A stretch of DNA of 64,000 bases from assembly GCF_030711405.1 (NCBI RefSeq), contig NZ_JAULSI010000012.1, positions 62,001 to 126,000 of the forward strand. Direction: 5' to 3'. The stretch comes from Massilia brevitalea. Its GTDB lineage: Bacteria > Pseudomonadota > Gammaproteobacteria > Burkholderiales > Burkholderiaceae_D. Each line of letters begins with the position of its first letter. Within the stretch, counting starts at the first letter, position 1. The notes under the pieces are model-generated. The model saw nothing but the letters and a program-made list of their open reading frames with translations, did not search any database and was not told the origin of the DNA. The translations under genes were made by a program, and so were the position numbers. Of the stretch, positions 17,831 to 25,956 are shown piece after piece.

Positions 17831-18187
17831 CTAGTCAGCGCGCGCAGGCCACTTGGGACGTTCGGGACGGGCCGCCGGAGGCGAACTCAGGAAGGGAGAC
17901 ACGCCGGCAACCGGCGTCGATTCGTGGCGCTGGCCTGGCACGGCCGTGTCGCCCGGGGGAAGGTAGATGATGTGTCCGAGCATGCAGGCCGGGCAATGCG
18001 GGTCGGCCAGGGGCGACACGCCGTCGTCGGCCACGAAGGCCGGCGCCAAGGTGGAGGCGCCCGGTTGCCCCTCGGCCACGTGGTGGGTGACGCCGTTTGG
18101 CGTCGTCACGCAGCACTGGTCCGCCATGGCCAGGGCGACCTGGAGCGGATAGATTACCAGCAGCATGATGAGGACCCAGCGGCGCAT
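17831..18187 (-). CDS. czcI: CzcI-like small exported metal-resistance protein
   Basis: The 118-residue exported protein has a hydrophobic leader (MRRWVLIMLLVIYPLQVALA) followed by potential metal ligands: DQCCVTT, THHV, DPHCPACMLGH. Position, size and composition match CzcI, the small periplasmic protein that precedes czcCBA in Cupriavidus and is thought to modulate the system. The assignment rests mainly on synteny and the Cys/His pattern. A 78-nt gap separates it from czcC, and a 360-bp intergenic region upstream would hold the operon promoter. Confidence 0.78.
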   Translation of the reverse strand: MRRWVLIMLLVIYPLQVALAMADQCCVTTPNGVTHHVAEGQPGASTLAPAFVADDGVSPLADPHCPACMLGHIIYLPPGDTAVPGQRHESTPVAGVSPFLSSPPAARPERPKWPARAD

Positions 18188-18281
18188 CGGAATAGGAATG
18201 AGAGTCGTGAAAGCGCGAGGCCGTTCCTGCCATGATACTTGGTATTACCGCCAGTGGCGAATCGCTCAGGCATTCGGCGAT

Positions 18282-18299
18282 CCGGACAGCGCTGTCCGG
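18282..18299. promoter_or_regulatory. 18-bp perfect palindrome, candidate operator
   Basis: CCGGACAGCGCTGTCCGG is a perfect palindrome in the 360-bp region between the divergent czcICBA operon (95 nt from czcI) and the porin operon. No T-run follows on either strand, and two divergent genes need no terminator here, so a dimeric regulator site is the simpler reading. The rest of the 18188-18547 interval shows no credible gene. Confidence 0.5.
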
Positions 18300-18547
18300 C
18301 GAACCTGGCTCGTTTCGCATACGACAACAGACTGCGCGGGCGGCGATACCTGTTCAACAACACACGTTGCCGCATAACAACGGCAGAGTCCGGCAAGAGC
18401 GTTTCCGCACGTAAATTTATCGACTTTTGGGGAGGCCTTCGCTAAAGTCGTTTCGTGTGCGCCATGCACCGCGCCGGTCCGCCACCGACCGCGCCGCCCC
18501 TACCCTCCAGCGCCTGCGCTGCCAGGATCCCTGACGACAACGACATC

Positions 18548-19816
18548 ATGCACCCCAACCCATTTCCTGGCAAGGTAATGCCTTGCGCCGTGCGCGCCAG
18601 CCTGCTGGCTTTCCTGATGACCGGCGCCGCCCATGCGGCCGAGGCCGGCGCCGCCGTTGCGCCGAGCTGGAAGCTGTCCGGCTTCGGCACGCTCGGCGTG
18701 GCCCATTCGAGCGAGCACGAGGCCGACTTCAGTTCCTCGGCGCTGAAGGGCGATGGCGCCGGCCGCAGCCACGACTGGAGCCCGCAGGTCGACAGCAAGC
18801 TGGGCGCCCAGCTGGACGTGCAGGTGGCGCCGCGCTGGTCGGCGGTGCTGCAGGTGGTATCCGAGCAGCGCCTCGACTACAGCTACCGGCCGCGTGTGGA
18901 ATGGGCCAACGTGAAGTACCAGGCCACGCCGGAACTGGCGCTGCGCGTCGGCCGCATCGCGCTGCCGATGTTCGTGGCGGCCGACTACCGCAAGGTCGGC
19001 TATGCCTATCCCTGGGTGCGCACGCCGGTCGAGCTGTACGGCGCGGTGCCGCTCTCCAGCAGCGACGGCGCCGACCTTACCTGGCGCTGGAACGGCGAAA
19101 CCCTGCGCGGCACCACCCAGGCCTACATCGGCCGCACCGACATGGCGCTGTACCAGGGCGCGCGCCTGCGCGGCACCGGCATCGCCGGTTTGTCGCAAAC
19201 GCTCGAGCACGGCGACCTGAGCCTGCGCGCCTCGGTCCTCACCACGCGCCTGACAGTGTCGCTGTACCCGGAACTGTTCGCAGGCCTGCGCGCCTTCGGC
19301 GGCCAGGGCCTTGAGGTCGCCGACGCCATCGCCACCGAACGCAAGCGCGCCAACGCCTTCAGCATCGGCATGAACTACGATCCGGGCCAGTGGTTCGTGC
19401 TGGCCGAAGCGGGCCACTACCGGGTCGATTCCTTCCTCGGCGCCACGCATTCGTTCTACGCCAGCAGCGGCTACCGCCATGGCGCGTTCACGCCCTATCT
19501 CGGCTACGCGCGCATCGCCGGCAAGAAGCCGCCTGGCCCGCATGCGCTGGCGACCGACGGCCTGCCGCCGCCGCACGCCGCCGCCGCGGCAGAACTGAAC
19601 CTGGTGCTCGACAAGCTGCTGCGCACCATCGCCTCGCAGTCGACCGTGACTGCCGGCCTGCGCTGGGACGCCGCGCCGAACGTCGCGTTCAAGCTGCAGT
19701 ACGACCGCGTGACCCCGCGCGCCGGCTCGCGCGGCACCATGATGAACCTGGGTCCGGGCTTCCGCTCCGGCCAGACGGCGCACGTGAGCAGCGCCGCGCT
19801 CGATTTCGTATTCTGA
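18548..19816 (+). CDS. Porin-like outer-membrane beta-barrel protein
   Basis: A protein of about 422 residues with a signal peptide (cleavage after AAHA) and a series of alternating beta strands ending in SSAALDFVF, with the terminal Phe expected of an outer-membrane barrel. Strand-like pieces such as WKLSGFGTLGVAHS, LDVQVAPRWSAVLQVVSEQR and LALRVGRIALPMF resemble phosphate-selective or general porins found beside GGDEF/EAL genes in Betaproteobacteria. The start is uncertain: ATG 18548 or ATG 18578, and the latter alone gives a compact signal peptide. It forms an operon with the next two genes. Confidence 0.82.
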   Translation: MHPNPFPGKVMPCAVRASLLAFLMTGAAHAAEAGAAVAPSWKLSGFGTLGVAHSSEHEADFSSSALKGDGAGRSHDWSPQVDSKLGAQLDVQVAPRWSAVLQVVSEQRLDYSYRPRVEWANVKYQATPELALRVGRIALPMFVAADYRKVGYAYPWVRTPVELYGAVPLSSSDGADLTWRWNGETLRGTTQAYIGRTDMALYQGARLRGTGIAGLSQTLEHGDLSLRASVLTTRLTVSLYPELFAGLRAFGGQGLEVADAIATERKRANAFSIGMNYDPGQWFVLAEAGHYRVDSFLGATHSFYASSGYRHGAFTPYLGYARIAGKKPPGPHALATDGLPPPHAAAAAELNLVLDKLLRTIASQSTVTAGLRWDAAPNVAFKLQYDRVTPRAGSRGTMMNLGPGFRSGQTAHVSSAALDFVF

Positions 19817-19823
19817 GGCGGCC

Positions 19824-20255
19824 ATGACGACTTTTGCAGCCAGGCTGCTCGGCGCCGCCGCCCTCGTGCTCACCTGCAGCGCCGCCCTTGGCGGCGACCT
19901 GGTGGTGATCGTTTCCGCGCGCAGCAGCGTGGAGGCGCTGCGCGCCGACCAGGCAGCCGCGATCTTCCTCGGCCAGAGCGCGCGCTTTCCCGGCGGCGCC
20001 GTGGCCACCGCGCTCGACCAGCCGATCGGCTCGAACGAACGCGACCAGTTCTACCTGCGCGTGACCGGCAAGACCCCGGCCCTGCTCAAGGCCCACTGGT
20101 CGAAGCTGGTGTTCACCGGACGCGGCCAGCCCCCGCGCGAACTGGCCGACAGCGCCGCCGTGCGCCGCGCCGTGGCCGAGGACCCCGGCCTGGTCGGCTA
20201 CATCGAGCGCGAAGCGCTCGACCCCAGTGTGCGCCAGGTCCTGCTGGTGCGTTGA
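19824..20255 (+). CDS. PstS-like phosphate/anion-binding periplasmic protein (short)
   Basis: The 143-residue protein has a signal peptide (about 1-22) followed by DLVVIVSARSSVEALRADQAAAIFLGQSARFPGG and later LVFTGRGQPPRELADSAAVRRAVAEDPGLVGYIER. This is the fold of the half-length PstS-like proteins (PBP-like domain), which bind phosphate or another anion. It lies between a porin (7 nt upstream) and a membrane-bound GGDEF/EAL protein, whose start is 8 nt after its stop. A role as the ligand-binding partner of that sensor is plausible but not shown. Confidence 0.82.
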   Translation: MTTFAARLLGAAALVLTCSAALGGDLVVIVSARSSVEALRADQAAAIFLGQSARFPGGAVATALDQPIGSNERDQFYLRVTGKTPALLKAHWSKLVFTGRGQPPRELADSAAVRRAVAEDPGLVGYIEREALDPSVRQVLLVR

Positions 20256-20263
20256 AAGAATCC

Positions 20264-23038
20264 ATGCCTACCATCCAAGCAAAGGCGGGCCGCCTGGCAC
20301 GCCGTACCAGTCTCACCAGTTGGCTCGGCAAGGGCCTCGAAACCCATATCGCCCTGCCGGTCTTCGCGCTGCTGCTGGTGGCCGCCATGTGGCTGCTGGC
20401 CCTGCGCCTGGTCGATTCCGAGCACGATGCCGCCGCCGTGGCCGCGCGCACCGCTACCCAGGAACGCCTCGATACCTACGAAGCGCAGATGGCGCGCAGC
20501 CTGAACGGCATCGACCAGACCCTGAAGGTGCTGAAGTACGCGGTCGAGACCAAGGGCACGCAGGGCGCGATTCCCGCGCTGCGCGAACAGGGCCTGCTGC
20601 CGCCCGGCCTGGTGTTCGTGGTGGCCGTGACCGACCGCGGCGGCCGCATCGTGGCCAGCAATCCCGACGAAGGTTCGCTCGACGTCTCGAATGCCGCCTA
20701 CTTCCTTTATCACCGCGACAACGACGAGGGCGAGCCTTTCGTCAGCGCCACGGTGGCCGATGCCGCCAAGGCCGAGCCGCACCTGCACTTCACGCGCCGC
20801 ATCAACGACGCCAGCGGGCGCTTTGCCGGGATTGCCATCGTCGAGGTCGATCCAGCCTATTTCACCAGCGCCTATGAACCTGCGCGCGACGGCCGGCACG
20901 GCATGCTGGGCCTGGCCGGGCTCGATGGCGTGATGCGCGCGCTGCGCATTGGCGACAACATCAGCTGGGGCCAGCGCATCGAACTGGGCCACAGCGCGCC
21001 GGGTGCGATCACCCTCGGCCACGGCCTGCCCGACCGCGTGGCGCGCTACACCGGCATCCAGCGCCTGCACGGCTTCCCGCTGGCGATCGTGGTCGGCCTG
21101 GCCGAGGACGAGCAGTTCGCGCCGTATGCGGCGGCGCGCCGCACCTGGCTGCTGGCCGCGGCCGGCGCCAGCGCCCTGCTGCTGCTGGTGGTGGCGACGA
21201 TTTCGCTGTGGTCCTGGCAGCTGGCCAAGGCGCGCCGCCGCGCGCACCGCGCCCAGGAAACCTATGCCGCCGCTTCCGAAGGCAGCCTGGACGCCTTTTG
21301 CGTGTTCCGTACCGTGCGCGACGCGCGCGGCCTGGTGCACGATTTCGAAATCGAAGCGACCAACTCGGCCGCCGAGAAGGTGTTTGGCCTCACCAGCGAG
21401 CAGTTGCGTGGGCGCTGCCTGTGCGAACTCCTGCCGCATTACCGCGACAACGGCATCTTCGACGACTTCGTGCTGGTGGCCAGCAGCGGCCAGGCGCGCG
21501 AAGGCGAATGGCTGGCCACCGCGCGCGGCGCCAAGGGACGCTGGCTGCAGCGCCAGGTGGTGCCGGTGGAAGACGGCGTGGTGGCGATCGTGCGCGACAT
21601 CACCGAGCGCAAGCTGGCCGAGGAGCGCATCTTCCACATGGCGCACCACGACGAACTGACCGGTCTGCCGAACCGCAACCTGATGCACGACCGCATCGAC
21701 CAGGCAATCCGCAACGCGGCGCGCGCCGGCAACGGCGTGGCCCTGGCCTTTGTCGACCTGGACGGCTTCAAGCTGGTCAACGATGGCCTCGGCCACAAGG
21801 CCGGCGACGAGCTGCTGAAGGTGGTCAGCAAGCGCATGGGCGCCTGCCTGCGCCGCAACGACACGCTGGCGCGCTTCGGCGGCGACGAATTCGTGATCCT
21901 GCTGCCGGACCAGGCCCAGGACCCGCTGGCGCTCACGCCGCTGCTGGAAAAGATCCGCGTGGCCGTGACCGAGCCGGTGCAGGTGGGCGGCCAGGCGGTG
22001 CAGGTAAGCTGCAGCATGGGCGTGGTGATGTACCCGCGCGACGGCGCCGACGCCAGCGCCCTCTTGATGAACGCCGACGCCGCGATGTACCGCGCCAAGG
22101 ACCTGGGCTCGAACAACTTCCAGTTCTATGCGCGCGAGATGAACGCCAGCGTCGAGGAAAAGCTGATGCTGCTCGACGGTTTGCGCCATGCGGTGCAGGA
22201 GACGGTCGATGGCGACGGTGCAGGTGGTGGCACAGGCGGCAACCGCTTCCACCTGCTGTACCAGCCGAAGGTCGACCTGAAGAGCGGGCGCATCTTCGGC
22301 GTCGAGGCGCTGATCCGCTGGCACCATCCGGAACACGGCGTGGTGTCGCCGCAGCGCTTCATCGGCCTGGCCGAGGAAAGCGGCCTGATCGTGCAGATCG
22401 GCGAATGGGTGGTGCGCACCGCCTGCCGCCAGGCCCAGACCTGGCGCGCCTGCGGCCTGCCGCCGATCACCGTGTCGGTGAACGTGTCGGCGCGCCAGTT
22501 CGAGGAATCGCGCCTGGTCGAGCGCGTGGCGATGGCGCTGCAGGATTCCGGCCTGCCGCCGGAACTGCTGGAGCTCGAAGTCACCGAGAGCCTGATCATG
22601 CGCGATTTGCAAAAGGCGGTCGACAAGATGCGCGAGCTGAAGGCCATGGGCGTGTCGCTGTCGGTGGACGACTTCGGCACCGGGTATTCGAGTCTGTCGG
22701 CGCTGAAGAGCTTCCCGATCAGCCGGCTGAAGATCGACAAGAGCTTTGTCAGCGAGCTGGCCGAGAACCCGGACGACCAGGCGATTGCGATGGCGGTGAT
22801 CTCGCTGGGGCACAAGCTGAACTTGAAGGTAATTGCCGAGGGCGTTGAGACCGAGCAGCAGTGCGCCTTCCTGCGCGAGAACGAGTGCGACGAGATGCAG
22901 GGCTACTTGTTCAGCAAGCCGGTGACGGCGGGCGAGATCGAGGATATGGTGGAGCAGTACGTGGCGCAGCCGGGGTCGTGTGCGCGGTTGCGGCTGGTGG
23001 ATTCTCGCGTACAGGAACCGCTGGCGCTGGCCAGCTGA
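20264..23038 (+). CDS. Membrane-bound diguanylate cyclase/phosphodiesterase (sensor-PAS-GGDEF-EAL)
   Basis: The 924-residue protein makes and/or breaks c-di-GMP. Two membrane helices (about 30-50 and 290-312) flank a periplasmic Cache-like sensor region. A PAS domain follows (about 325-455), then GGDEF with an intact active site at 539-543 and an intact RxxD inhibitory site (RRND) five residues before it. The EAL domain has EAL at 681-683, plus the DDFGTGYSSL and DKSFV motifs. Both activities look catalytically competent. A TTG start at 20252 would overlap the upstream stop, but ATG 20264 is preferred. It is the third gene of the porin/PstS-like operon. Confidence 0.95.
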   Translation: MPTIQAKAGRLARRTSLTSWLGKGLETHIALPVFALLLVAAMWLLALRLVDSEHDAAAVAARTATQERLDTYEAQMARSLNGIDQTLKVLKYAVETKGTQGAIPALREQGLLPPGLVFVVAVTDRGGRIVASNPDEGSLDVSNAAYFLYHRDNDEGEPFVSATVADAAKAEPHLHFTRRINDASGRFAGIAIVEVDPAYFTSAYEPARDGRHGMLGLAGLDGVMRALRIGDNISWGQRIELGHSAPGAITLGHGLPDRVARYTGIQRLHGFPLAIVVGLAEDEQFAPYAAARRTWLLAAAGASALLLLVVATISLWSWQLAKARRRAHRAQETYAAASEGSLDAFCVFRTVRDARGLVHDFEIEATNSAAEKVFGLTSEQLRGRCLCELLPHYRDNGIFDDFVLVASSGQAREGEWLATARGAKGRWLQRQVVPVEDGVVAIVRDITERKLAEERIFHMAHHDELTGLPNRNLMHDRIDQAIRNAARAGNGVALAFVDLDGFKLVNDGLGHKAGDELLKVVSKRMGACLRRNDTLARFGGDEFVILLPDQAQDPLALTPLLEKIRVAVTEPVQVGGQAVQVSCSMGVVMYPRDGADASALLMNADAAMYRAKDLGSNNFQFYAREMNASVEEKLMLLDGLRHAVQETVDGDGAGGGTGGNRFHLLYQPKVDLKSGRIFGVEALIRWHHPEHGVVSPQRFIGLAEESGLIVQIGEWVVRTACRQAQTWRACGLPPITVSVNVSARQFEESRLVERVAMALQDSGLPPELLELEVTESLIMRDLQKAVDKMRELKAMGVSLSVDDFGTGYSSLSALKSFPISRLKIDKSFVSELAENPDDQAIAMAVISLGHKLNLKVIAEGVETEQQCAFLRENECDEMQGYLFSKPVTAGEIEDMVEQYVAQPGSCARLRLVDSRVQEPLALAS

Positions 23039-23067
23039 TTCCTCCGGCCGGAATCGAACCGGCACCC

Positions 23068-23280
23068 GTACGGTGGGCACCCGGTGCCCACGCGGTACGC
23101 ACGTATCCGTTCTACGTTAGCCGCGCCGCAGATTCCCGTGGCGCGTACAGCATGGTGCCAGATGCACGACGGTTTTCGTCCGAGGCGGACGTTTCGAGCG
23201 ACGCCTCGCCGCACGCGTCCGTGTGATGAGCACGTAACCGCGTGGGCACGGGGTGCCTAGCGCGGCCCGGCCCACCCTAC
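23068..23280. repeat. REP-like inverted pair 2 (one long-variant arm)
   Basis: The left unit (23068-23095) is the short form, with hairpin GTGGGCAC-CCG-GTGCCCAC. The right unit (23238-23280) is inverted and carries about 14 extra bases (TAGCGCGGCCCGG region) inside the palindrome. The pair fills the interval between the convergent GGDEF/EAL and LOG genes. No gene is seen in the spacer. Confidence 0.8.
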
Positions 23281-23283
23281 GTT

Positions 23284-23826
23284 TCAGGCCGCGTCCAAAA
23301 GCTTGCGCACCAGAGTCTCGGCATCCACATCCACATTCATCAACGCCGCGTGCGCCGGCCGCACGAAACCTTCTTCCTGCTGGTGCCGCGCGAACGCGAC
23401 CAAGCCGTCATAAAAGCCTTCGGTATTCAATAACCCGATCGGCTTGGCATGAATCCCCAGCTGCGCCCAGGTCACCATCTCGAACAGTTCTTCCAGCGTA
23501 CCGAATCCGCCCGGCATGGCAATGAAGCCCTCCGACAAATCCGCCATCATCGCCTTGCGTTCGTGCATGTCCTTTACCACAAACAAGCGCGTCAGCCCCG
23601 CATGCCCCACCTCGCGCTCGACCAGCGCGCGCGGGATCACGCCGGTGACTTCGCCGCCAAGGCGCAGGACTTCGTCGGCGATCACGCCCATCAGGCCGAC
23701 CTTGCCGCCGCCGTAGACCAGGGCAATGTTGTGGTCGACCAGCGCGCGCGCCAATTGGCGCGCGGCGTCGGCGTAGAGGGGCTTGGCGCCGTTCGAGGCG
23801 CCGCAGTAGACGGCTATGGATTTCAT
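23284..23826 (-). CDS. LOG family protein (cytokinin riboside 5'-monophosphate phosphoribohydrolase-like)
   Basis: The 180-residue Rossmann-like protein has the LOG signature MPGGFGTLEELFE (about 97-109) and GGGKVGLMG (about 39-47). LOG proteins cleave the ribose-phosphate from nucleoside monophosphates. In bacteria they are often mis-named lysine decarboxylases, and their natural substrate is usually unknown. The ATG at 23826 gives the standard start (MKSIAVYCGASN). It lies 20 nt downstream of a TetR-family gene on the same strand. Confidence 0.93.
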   Translation of the reverse strand: MKSIAVYCGASNGAKPLYADAARQLARALVDHNIALVYGGGKVGLMGVIADEVLRLGGEVTGVIPRALVEREVGHAGLTRLFVVKDMHERKAMMADLSEGFIAMPGGFGTLEELFEMVTWAQLGIHAKPIGLLNTEGFYDGLVAFARHQQEEGFVRPAHAALMNVDVDAETLVRKLLDAA

Positions 23827-23846
23827 GTCGGTTCCGGAAAAGTGGA

Positions 23847-24536
23847 TCAGGCGCCTGCGTCGCGGGCTTCTTCGGGGAGCTTCTTCAGGTACTCCTCCGA
23901 GAGTTTTTCGAACAGCAGCCGCGTATCGCCGCGCAAATACGGCCCGAGCATCGACAGCACCTGGTAGCAGCCGCGCGCCAGGGCGTCGGCAATCGCCTGC
24001 TGCTCGCTGTACTTGCGCGGGTTGCGCACGTATTCGTAGGACAGCCAGTAGGTCGCGACGACCACCATGTTGGTGGCCATGGCGCTGATCTGCTGATCGC
24101 CGGCGTCGAGCGAATTTTCGCTGCGCAGGTCTTCGCACAGCTGGCGCGCGACCTTGATCTTGTGGGCCAGGATGGCCTTGAAGTGCAGTTCCAGCTTGCG
24201 GTTGCGCGACAGCAGGTCGTTCAGGTCGCGGTAGAAGAAGCGGTAGCGCCAGATCAGCTCGAACATCAGGTGCAGGTAGAGCCACACGTCTTCCATGTTC
24301 GAGCGGCGCCCCGCCGGCACCGTGAGGATGCGCTCGATCTCGGCTTCGAACTGCACGAAGATCGAGTTGACGATGTCGTCTTTGTTGCGGAAGTGGTAGT
24401 ACAGGTTGCCGGGCGAGATGTTCATCTCCTCGGCAATGACGGTCGTCGTGATGTTCGGCTCGCCGAACTCGTTGAACAGCCTGAGCGAGAGCTCGAGGAT
24501 GCGTTCACGGGTGCGGCGTGGTGCTTTCTGTAGCAT
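23847..24536 (-). CDS. TetR/AcrR family transcriptional regulator
   Basis: The 229-residue regulator has an N-terminal TetR HTH (residues 8-55; RERILELSLRLFNEFGEPNITTTVIAEEMNISPGNLYYHFRNKDDI) and an all-helical ligand-binding region. The C-terminal half (DLNDLLSRNRKLELHFKAILAHKIKVARQL) resembles TetR proteins of Burkholderiales of unknown effector. The ATG at 24536 is chosen, since the upstream in-frame extension is not conserved. The neighbouring phasin gene is a possible target, but there is no direct evidence. Confidence 0.93.
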   Translation of the reverse strand: MLQKAPRRTRERILELSLRLFNEFGEPNITTTVIAEEMNISPGNLYYHFRNKDDIVNSIFVQFEAEIERILTVPAGRRSNMEDVWLYLHLMFELIWRYRFFYRDLNDLLSRNRKLELHFKAILAHKIKVARQLCEDLRSENSLDAGDQQISAMATNMVVVATYWLSYEYVRNPRKYSEQQAIADALARGCYQVLSMLGPYLRGDTRLLFEKLSEEYLKKLPEEARDAGA

Positions 24537-24640
24537 GGAAGGCGGCGGTATTTGTGTCAGCCGCAAGCATAACATCGAACGACCGTGCGGCGTTACTGCC
24601 AAATGCGATGATCCGGTCGCTATCGGCGCCGTCCGTGCGC

Positions 24641-25117
24641 TTAACTGACGGCTTTTTTCGCAGCCGGCTTCTTCGCCGCAGGCTTGGCAGCGGCCGCTTT
24701 CGTCCTGGCGGCGGGCGCCTTGCGGTTGGCCGCGCCGATCTCGGCCAGCATGCGCTCGAGTTCGTCGATGCGGTGGTTCAGCGCTTCGATCTCGCTGCGC
24801 GCCGGCACGTCGATGGCGGCCAGGGCGCGCGCCACGCGTTCCTCGAACACCTGCTCCAGCTTGCCCCAGGTGCCGGATGCGCGGCGGCTGGAACGCTCGG
24901 CCTTGCGCGCCACGGTGTCGGTCGCATCCTCGACCTTGCGCGCACGCTTCTGCAGTTCGGTGCCGTCGCGCACCAGGCGCGTGAACGCGCGGCCGCCTTC
25001 CTGCTGGGCCTTGGCAAAGGCGCCCAGGCCGGCCTGCCAGATCTGCTGCGCCGAGCTGCGCACCGCGCGCGCCAGCGCTTCTTCTTCCTGCTCCAGGTCC
25101 TCGATTTTCTTGCTCAT
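24641..25117 (-). CDS. PhaF/PhaI-like phasin with Lys/Ala-rich tail
   Basis: The 158-residue protein has an N-terminal phasin domain (about 1-75; SAQQIWQAGLGAFAKAQQEGGRAFTRLVRDG) and a coiled-coil segment (EIEALNHRIDELERMLAEIG, about 108-127). It ends in a histone-H1-like AAKPAAKKPAAKKA tail. In Pseudomonas PhaF this tail binds DNA and links PHA granules to the nucleoid. The first half and the tail both fit here. The ATG at 25117 follows GAGGAT. Confidence 0.88.
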   Translation of the reverse strand: MSKKIEDLEQEEEALARAVRSSAQQIWQAGLGAFAKAQQEGGRAFTRLVRDGTELQKRARKVEDATDTVARKAERSSRRASGTWGKLEQVFEERVARALAAIDVPARSEIEALNHRIDELERMLAEIGAANRKAPAARTKAAAAKPAAKKPAAKKAVS

Positions 25118-25188
25118 CGCATCCTCTTCCGTGTGGCCTCCATTGTAGGAGCGCACGCTAGAAGGCGGGTTCTAAACGCGCGGCCGTT

Positions 25189-25956
25189 TTACGCCCCTTC
25201 CCTGCGCCGCAGTTGCAGCGCCAGCGCGTCGCGCAGGGCCGCCATCAGGGTCGCGCCCATCCAGGGCTTGGCATAGTAGCGGTCGGCCGCGCCGCTGGCC
25301 AGGGCGGCGGCGATCTCACCCTCGTCCTCGCTCTGGCCCGAGAGCAGGATGCGCACCGTCGGCGGGTACAGCTGCTGCGCCTCGGCCAGCAGTTCGGCGC
25401 CGCTCATGCCGGGCATGAAATGGTCGCTGACGATCACCGCCGCCGGCTCGCGCCTGAGCATGGCCAGCGCCTGCGCGCCCGAGGACGCCGTACGCACGCA
25501 CCAGCCCTGGTCCTCGACCATGTCGGCCAGCACCTCGAGCATGAAGGGGTCGTCGTCGACCAGCAGCAGGGTTTGCGCAAGTGCGGGCCCCAGCGTGCTG
25601 GTGCCCGCGGGCAGGAAGGCTTCGACCTCGTCGGCGAAGCTGTCCGCTTCCACGGGCAGCGGGATGTAGCCGTCGAAGCCGGCCTCCAGCAACCCGTCGC
25701 GCAGGGCCGCATCGCCGGGCGCCGCCAGCGCCAGCAGCACGCCCTCCGTGCGGCCGGGCAGGCCAAAGGCCGCGGCGTGATGCGCCTGGCACAGCAGCAG
25801 GTCGGGCGCCTGCGGGTCGTGGGCGCCGGTATTGACGATGTGGCCGCGCTCGCGCAGCAGGCGCGCCATGCCGGCGAAGCTGGCGGGATCGTCGTCGAGG
25901 ATGTGGATGCGGGCCGCCACGATGGTTCCGGAAGTCGATGAGACGGACTGTATCAC
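25189..25956 (-). CDS. Two-receiver response regulator with degenerate first domain
   Basis: The 255-residue protein carries two CheY-like domains and no output domain. The first (about 15-115; RIHILDDDPASFAGMARLLRERGH) keeps the acidic pocket but has DLLLCQA where the phospho-Asp strand should be, so it is probably a pseudo-receiver. The second (about 128-245; LLLVDDDPFMLEVLADMVEDQG, then VIVSDHFMPGMSG, LLSGQSED and AKPW) has the Asp, Ser/Thr and Lys residues needed for phosphorylation. The start overlaps the upstream lipase stop by 4 nt. No histidine kinase is adjacent. Confidence 0.88.
   Translation of the reverse strand: MIQSVSSTSGTIVAARIHILDDDPASFAGMARLLRERGHIVNTGAHDPQAPDLLLCQAHHAAAFGLPGRTEGVLLALAAPGDAALRDGLLEAGFDGYIPLPVEADSFADEVEAFLPAGTSTLGPALAQTLLLVDDDPFMLEVLADMVEDQGWCVRTASSGAQALAMLRREPAAVIVSDHFMPGMSGAELLAEAQQLYPPTVRILLSGQSEDEGEIAAALASGAADRYYAKPWMGATLMAALRDALALQLRRREGA

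Noticed and set aside
23044-23067. T-arm-like sequence (GGTTCGATTCC on the minus strand), possible tRNA remnant
   Set aside because: No acceptor, D or anticodon arm can be paired around it. The left flank of REP-like pair 1 is similar at 21 of 25 positions, so it is more likely part of the repeat flank.
20198-23080. 960-codon minus-strand frame opposite the GGDEF/EAL gene
   Set aside because: It is a shadow of the real gene; the product is low-complexity and has no family features.
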